Assembly (NCBI RefSeq): GCF_026151205.1
Contig: NC_087074.1
Span: 1,364,001 to 1,428,000, forward strand
Source: Bolinopsis microptera
Taxonomy: Eukaryota > Ctenophora > Tentaculata > Lobata > Bolinopsidae
Length of the DNA stretch: 64,000 nucleotides
Direction of reading: 5' to 3'
The position numbers and the translations under genes were made by a program. Under the pieces are notes generated by a model. It had not been told where the DNA came from. It was given only the letters and a program-made list of their open reading frames with translations, and searched no databases. Positions 58,646 to 64,000 of the stretch are shown here, in pieces (within the stretch, counting starts at the first letter, position 1; every line of letters starts with the position of its first letter).

Positions 58646-59309
58646 TAGAAGAGTCGAATTTCTTTGGGGTCAAAATGATGCTCTCCAGGATTTATCCAAC
58701 TAAACTAGAAAGATCATAAAATAAAGACTCTGCAAACATCTCAGAGAAATAACACCACCGTAAAGATTAAAGAGGGAGGATCCTGGACCCCGAAATCCAC
58801 CACTTTTCTGTACTTTCAGAGGTACCAATGTGGCAGGAAACCAGGGCTCATGCTGCCGCTGAGCTAAAGCAGTAGAGGGGATGGCGGCTTCTCTAGGATC
58901 TAACACGTCCTGAAGCAGACCAACACTATGTCCCAACGCACTGGTGTTGGGATGTCTGCCCCCGGTGCCTGTCCGGGTCAATAAAGCAGTCAAGCATCAT
59001 GTATGTTATGTTGAGCATTCTCAACCAACAAATGTGGGAACTCCCACAAAACACCAAAACAGATCTAAAGAGACACTTAACAACATTGGAAAAATAGACT
59101 GCAATTTGTTTATATAATTAATAAAGCGTATATTATTGCCCACGTTAAGGGGCCTGTTAATAATTTATTAAATTATTAGCTATTTTAGATTTAATAATAA
59201 TAATAATGTACTAAATAATAAATTTACAATAATATTCGAAATTAAAACAACTTTCAAACAACTTTCAAAAAAAATTAAAATTTATATATAAATAAAAGCT
59301 ATACCAGCA
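58646..59309. other. Repeat-derived sequence, no gene
   Basis: Follows the LINE tail. The minus strand shows proline/leucine-rich open frame scraps (58700-58993) but no recognised domain. 59160-59280 is A/T-rich with taataa runs. Confidence 0.4.
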
Positions 59310-59636
59310 ATGTACCTGTCCCATGAAAATGAGAAAAAGCGATGTTACAATGCAAGGGTTCTTGAAGTGGAGAAAGGAAGCTTCACACCTTTAGTGTTCT
59401 CGACTTCTGGTGGAATGGGTGGTGAAGCTGAGAGACTGGTCAAGAAGCTGGCCAGTAAGATGGAGTCCCACACTGGCCAGAGATACTCAGACGCCGTAGG
59501 ATACATAAGAAAGCGCCTTCGCTTTGAAATTCTCAGAACAACAGTGATTTCTCTCCGTGGAGACAGAGGTGCGAGAAAAAACATTGTTGATATAAACAGT
59601 CTAGATCTTAACTTGGAGCCACAAGGCCAAGGGTAA
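59310..59636 (+). CDS. LINE ORF2 C-terminal fragment
   Basis: 108 codons: KKRCYNARVLEVEKGSFTPL, VFSTSGGMGGEAE, YIRKRLRFEILRTTVISLRG. This block is the conserved C-terminal domain of several invertebrate LINE proteins. It ends in a natural stop followed by AT-rich sequence and an A-rich run (59738-59752), probably the element's tail. A 5'-truncated insertion. Confidence 0.7.
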   Translation: MYLSHENEKKRCYNARVLEVEKGSFTPLVFSTSGGMGGEAERLVKKLASKMESHTGQRYSDAVGYIRKRLRFEILRTTVISLRGDRGARKNIVDINSLDLNLEPQGQG

Positions 59637-59639
59637 TTT

Positions 59640-60414
59640 TTAATTGTTAAGGGAATTTTTTGAATCCTTAAAGGGTTGATTTTATATAGGGTCATTGCTA
59701 TATTATTATGTGTATATTGTTTGAATAATTTTATATAAAAAAAAAATAAAAGCTATTGAGTGTTATTATATATTGTATTAATGCTTTTCTAACAACGTTA
59801 CAACAAATTCATCATGTAGTGCATCCGCTGGGTATATATATATAAATATATTTTATGTTCATGTTCGGGTAAACAAATTTTATTTCTTTAATGTTTAATA
59901 TCTGATAATATTGGTTTTTAAAATAAAGTATAATAATCATCATTACGTTGGTGTTAATTTGGAGGACTTCGCCGCTTCGACGCGCCACGCGAACTAGCAT
60001 TCTTGCTTCGCATCGTCGATCGTTGCTCTGCTTCGCAGAGCAACGATCTCGATGGGTTAACATCGTCAACCAAGTATTAATTAGCATGCTGTTCTATGGC
60101 TCATTTCTCAAAATATACATATTCACCTGTTTATAAAAAAATCTATGCATTTTTAGAAAACTTTTGGTACAACAAATGTTGTGCCAACTTTTATTATGCT
60201 ATTTCTTCCGGTCGCATTTAGTAACCGGTAATACGATTGTAAAATATTTTTCCAATTATCTGATTTCCATTTCAATGGTAAGTATTTAAAATTAAATGTT
60301 CAGGTACACAAATTTGTGCTTCAAATCTTAAAACCAAAACTAAATAAATCCTAGCTAAAGCATAAATAGCTCAAATATCGTTTTACAAGCCTGTGGCGTG
60401 CGCGCGTCTGACAA
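59640..60414. other. No gene; one perfect 14-bp hairpin
   Basis: gatcgttgctctgc at 60018-60031 pairs exactly with 60035-60048 over a 3-base loop. CpG-rich words (cgcttcgacgcgccacgcg) contrast with AT-rich surroundings and suggest a decayed element. Confidence 0.5.
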
Positions 60415-60800
60415 AAACGGTTATTTGCTTGATTCACGATGTCAATCCTTCGCATCTCGCCGATCTGCATAAACATTATTACATGCGCGGCGCGGCCCAG
60501 TAGTGCATCGCGCTACATTATTATTTGACGGATGTTACTCGTCTAAATTTCTTCGAAGTAGCGCGCCGCTTTCTTCTCGAAATGTTGGCACGAAATGTTG
60601 GCACGAGCTACGAAGTAGCGCGCGCCGGGTCAGATCATTAACAATGGTCAACAAGTTATTTGTAGCGCGATGCACTACTGGGTCGCGCGCGCATCAAATA
60701 ATGCTTCTCGCAACCACAGAAGCAGATCACAGAAGCAACCACAGAAGCAGATCGGCGAGATGCGAAGGATTGACATCGTCAATCAAACAAGTTATTTGCT
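60415..60800. mobile_element. Fold-back element, about 390 bp, CpG-rich
   Basis: The outer inverted arms (gatgtcaatccttcgcatct at about 60439 and its inverse at about 60755-60775) enclose inner inverted arms (cccagtagtgcatcgcgcta at about 60496 and its inverse at about 60660-60685). The interior has acagaagcagatc repeats. No coding. Confidence 0.65.
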
Positions 60801-61034
60801 CATTACTCGTCAAAAAATGAATTTCATGCTATGTAATAGGTCTTATTCGAAATCAGCGTAAAAATAAATTGGTATAATTATAACTTACTTTTACATTCCC
60901 ACAACTTACTCATATGAGCTCTTAAAACAAAAACGTATACGCATTAGCATGTACAAAAACGGTTAAAATCTAACTTAATCGCGCCCAGGTTTTCATGGGA
61001 CTATGGCGTGCCAGGTAACTAGTTGTATCACGTG

Positions 61035-61283
61035 CACAGGGGGGCCTGAAACCAGGTTTTCGATCAAACGCTACCATTTGTAGTCAAACGTCGCCAACAG
61101 TTGCTCTCGTCCAATGAAATCGCTGCATTCTGCAAGTCATTATGCTTAATTGAATTACATATATTCGTATGCGAAGCTTGGCTTACATAATGCAGCGAAT
61201 TCATTGGACGAGAGCAACTGTTGGCGACGTTTGACTACAAATGGCAGCGTTTGATCGAAAACCTGGTTTCAGCTCCCCCTGTG
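61035..61283. mobile_element. 249-bp palindromic MITE
   Basis: Starts CACAGGGGGGCCTGAAACC and ends in the near-inverse GGTTTCAGCTCCCCCTGTG; arms of about 100 bp pair almost throughout (shared tttgtagtcaaacgtcgcca and cagttgctctcgtccaatga). No clear target duplication found. Confidence 0.75.
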
Positions 61284-62911
61284 CGTGGTGATGCAGGGGG
61301 AGCCGCGCACTCGTGCGCGGCGGGTCATACAATGTATGACAAGTAACTAGAAGTAAAATACAATTTAAGTAAAATACAATTTTTATTTTCCACAGAAGAA
61401 TCAATACATATTGAATTATAAATATCCGATAATTCCATTAATAACCATTAAAAGTTGCTTTGTCATTTGTAAAATCAAAAACGAAAAGCCCTACGCTGAA
61501 CGCGCGCGGCATTTTTTCTGTCATCGTTTGTCGTACTCAAAACGTTTCGCGGTTGCGAATGCCGGCCAATCGAGGAAAATCTTTTTACTTTGTATTTTAA
61601 CCATTATAAAGTGTGATTAGTCGGATATGGTACTGAGTTCAAACAGTCCCCGAAACGAAAAAGCAAACATTTGATTTTTGTTTCGGCGACTGAATCGTTG
61701 ATGGGCCGGCAAATATTTGTTGTCGAGTAGTGTTGAATACTCATATTAACATGATTATTGATTTAGTTTAGGAATTGTATATAAATATCTTCGACCAAGT
61801 TTAATTGTTAATGAGACTGCACCCCAGCACTGGGCGCGCGCGGCGGCTTTGATGTTAGCGGCTACAAGCTTGAAGCTAGGCAGCTGCAGAAAGATTGTAT
61901 TTTATCTAAAGAACACGATCGTTGCTTATTTTCATTTCAGCAAGTTTGGATCGTACGCGAACATTTAACATTTGTAAGTTGTTTGGTTCTCCTCTTGAAT
62001 GTTTTCAATTGTTTCTTGTTGATGCATGACAGAAATGTAACCTTAAACCTGTAATTTGGGAAGTTCCCAGTGTGGACTCTAGATGTTATTTGTAGATGGA
62101 CATAATAATAATAATAATAATAAATTAATGTTATTTTGATACAGCACCAAAAGGTTAAATAATTTAAATTTAACCCTTATGCTCAGCTGTAAATGATACT
62201 TAAATGACAGTAGAGATCGTGCATCTCGCCTTGGACTGGAGTAAAAACGGAAGTTTATAGCTGCAAGTTAAATCCTGACTAAATAAGGCAGAAACACCTT
62301 TAACAAGAAGATATCCAAGAAAGGTTAGCAGGTTTTCTAACAAAACATATGAAAAATAGATGATGACCACAAGAAATCTATGTATGAGACTCAAGAGACT
62401 AACAAAAAGATATACAAGATAATAAAGATGAAAAATCATAAAATATTAAAATTTCTGTAAGAATCTATAGAACTCCAAATATACAAACAATCTGAATACT
62501 TCAATATACAATACAAAATTATTAAAAAAGCTTACTGCAGAACAGTAACTGATGTTACAGAAAATCCAATACAGTCATGTTAAATTATCTGGGCAACATA
62601 CAAGTCTAGAGACGGTGAAATAAACAGAGTGGTAGAAGACGCTAAAATACTTGAGACAAAATACAAAGAATAAGGCAGCTTTCTCCTGGGTGCCAACCCA
62701 AAAAATGTTGGTGTCCCGGGATAGAGCCTCCTTTTCTGACCTACACTACAATTTTGTTGGCAGAAACAGTGAAACACGGAAAATAATAATATCTCGAATG
62801 TTGCCCGAAAATCCTGAAAAATTAGTAGCCTAAAATAATTTAATTTAAAGCGTAAAATTGACCTGCTATAGGATGAAGATTTTAAAAATCTTCTGATAAT
62901 GTATTATTTAC
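61284..62911. other. No gene; repeat relics
   Basis: 61360-61420 (caatttttattttccacag, gaatcaatacatatt) resembles 55960-56010, so the two share a repeat family. Near 61835-61850 is a CpG-rich phrase (gcgcgcgcggcggc). (ataata)n at 62100-62125. 62450-62911 is probably the 3' UTR of the LINE that follows on the minus strand. Confidence 0.45.
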
Positions 62912-64000
62912 TCAGTACATATCAAAGGACTTTCTAAACAGATGAGCTTTTAGTTTTCCCTTAAAGTCATTGATGTTTACACATTTCCTGATTTCTTGAG
63001 GAAGGTTGTTCCATAATCTTGGAGCAGATGAAGAGAAGGCTCTTGGTGGTCTGTTTATAGGGCAATGAAGAGACACATCTCTGCCACCACTGGGATTGTA
63101 CTTGACAAGGTTTGACAGGTATGAAGGTGCTAGTCCATGGAGCAATTTGAAAGTTAGCAGGAGTATTTTAAATTCAATACGTTCTTGTACCTTGAGCCAA
63201 TGAAGTTCTTTTATGTAGGGCTCAACTTCTTCTCTCCTCTTTAGACCTTTAACTAAGCGACATGCTCTGTTTTGCAGAGATTGTAGCTGTTTCAAAACAG
63301 AATGATTAGTACCATAGTAAAGTGCATTGCAGTAGTCAAGGGAACTAATAACAAGAGATTGTACGATGATTTGCATTTGATCTTCAGAGAGGAATGGTTT
63401 CATCTTTGCAATATTCCGCATCTTGTGGCAGTTTGCAGCTTTAAGCTTCTTTATCTGAGGATTTAGAGTCAGAGAGGAATCCAATGTAAAGCCAAGGTTT
63501 TTGGTAACGTTAACAAGTCTTTTACAGACAGAAGATTTTAGGAAGACACCACCAATTTCTAATTCTGACAATAAACGTTTTGAACCAAAAACAATAATTT
63601 CAGTTTTAGTTGGATTCAGAAGAAGGAAGTGATTCGTCATCCAGGTCTCGATTTCTCTAAAACAGGAGGGCAGGTCTTCGCTGAGGACTTGATATTCTGT
63701 AGCGGATGAAAATGACTTGTAGATCTGGTGATCATCAGCATAGCCATGGATCAGAAATTGCTTTGATTTTACAGAAGAGTAAATTGAGCGGATGTAGATA
63801 TTGAACAACACAGGGCCAAGGACAGAGCCCTGTGGGACACCAAACTTTATTACAATTTCTTCAGATTCTAGGTCACCTATCTTGACTTTTTGACAACGAC
63901 CACGGATGAAGCTGGTGAACCATTTCAAGGCTGTTCCCGCAATCCCAATCTCACACTTCAATATATTGATCAGTTTGATATGGTCAACTGTGTCGAATGC
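62912..64000 (-). mobile_element. CR1-like LINE reverse transcriptase, runs off the window edge
   Basis: 363 codons in frame to the window edge. Reading inward from 64000: AFDTVDHIKL (first catalytic block), GVPQGSVLGPVLFNIYI, YADDHQIY (catalytic YADD), LGFTLDSSLTL, CNALYYGTN, LQSLQNRACRLVKGL, LHWLKVQERIEFKILLLTFK, LLHGLAPSYLSNLV, LWNNLPQEIRK, LKAHLFRKSF and stop. This motif order is typical of CR1/Rex-type non-LTR elements. The catalytic motifs are intact and the frame unbroken, so this may be a young copy; the endonuclease should lie beyond 64000. Confidence 0.9.

Overview
The window is nuclear DNA from an invertebrate animal, AT-rich, with intron-split genes, many short non-autonomous DNA transposons, CR1-like and other LINE fragments, and very high allelic divergence. 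It looks like a marine invertebrate (cnidarian-like on general appearance), but the species cannot be fixed from the sequence. Recognisable genes are KIFBP (kinesin-binding protein), the 5' part of SMC6, a MARCH-type RING-CH ubiquitin ligase and ALKBH7. Others have readable structure but uncertain identity: a 9-exon gene with partial HMG-box likeness, a secreted discoidin/sushi-like lectin, a short secreted-peptide gene and a secreted protein nested in an intron. They do not form an operon or pathway. || The dominant feature is a giant inverted repeat. Bases 4953-29200 (left arm) return in reverse complement as 29224-49728 (right arm) around a 23-base spacer. The right arm is followed by a short tandem array and a 100-base N gap (50158-50257). 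KIFBP starts on the far side of the gap (exons 1-6, 52914-50608, minus strand) and ends in the left arm (exons 7-8, 28262-25269, minus strand). Removing 29.2-50.26 kb joins the two halves with matching splice phase into a 574-codon reading frame. The inner right arm (about 29.2-44.2 kb) is full of single-base indels like an unpolished long read. The outer part (44.3-49.7 kb) is clean but differs by substitutions, codon indels and transposon presence or absence. The simplest reading is that the right arm is the other haplotype, inserted backwards by the assembler inside a KIFBP intron, rather than a true 45-kb palindrome. || Layout. 1-4.7 kb: a small membrane protein, a 15-bp coding-compatible minisatellite, and a tandemly duplicated secreted-peptide cassette (second copy broken). 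4.7-29.2 kb (left arm): lectin (+), SMC6 5' fragment (-), 9-exon gene (-) with a nested secreted-protein gene (+), MARCH ligase (-), 3' half of KIFBP (-). 29.2-49.7 kb: the same genes mirrored, several broken by indels. 50.6-52.9 kb: 5' half of KIFBP. 54.2-54.9 kb: ALKBH7. 55.7-64 kb: LINE fragments and fold-back elements, ending in a CR1-like reverse transcriptase that runs off the window. || Comparing the arms gives empty and filled sites for several mobile elements in the left arm. Two 801-bp TA-flanked elements lie head to head 13 bp apart, and there is a 695-bp TA-flanked element, a 1,088-bp poly-G/poly-C-bounded element with an 8-bp duplication, and a TTAA-flanked element. A second recurring theme is short tandem duplications that span splice sites, often at different copy number in the two arms.
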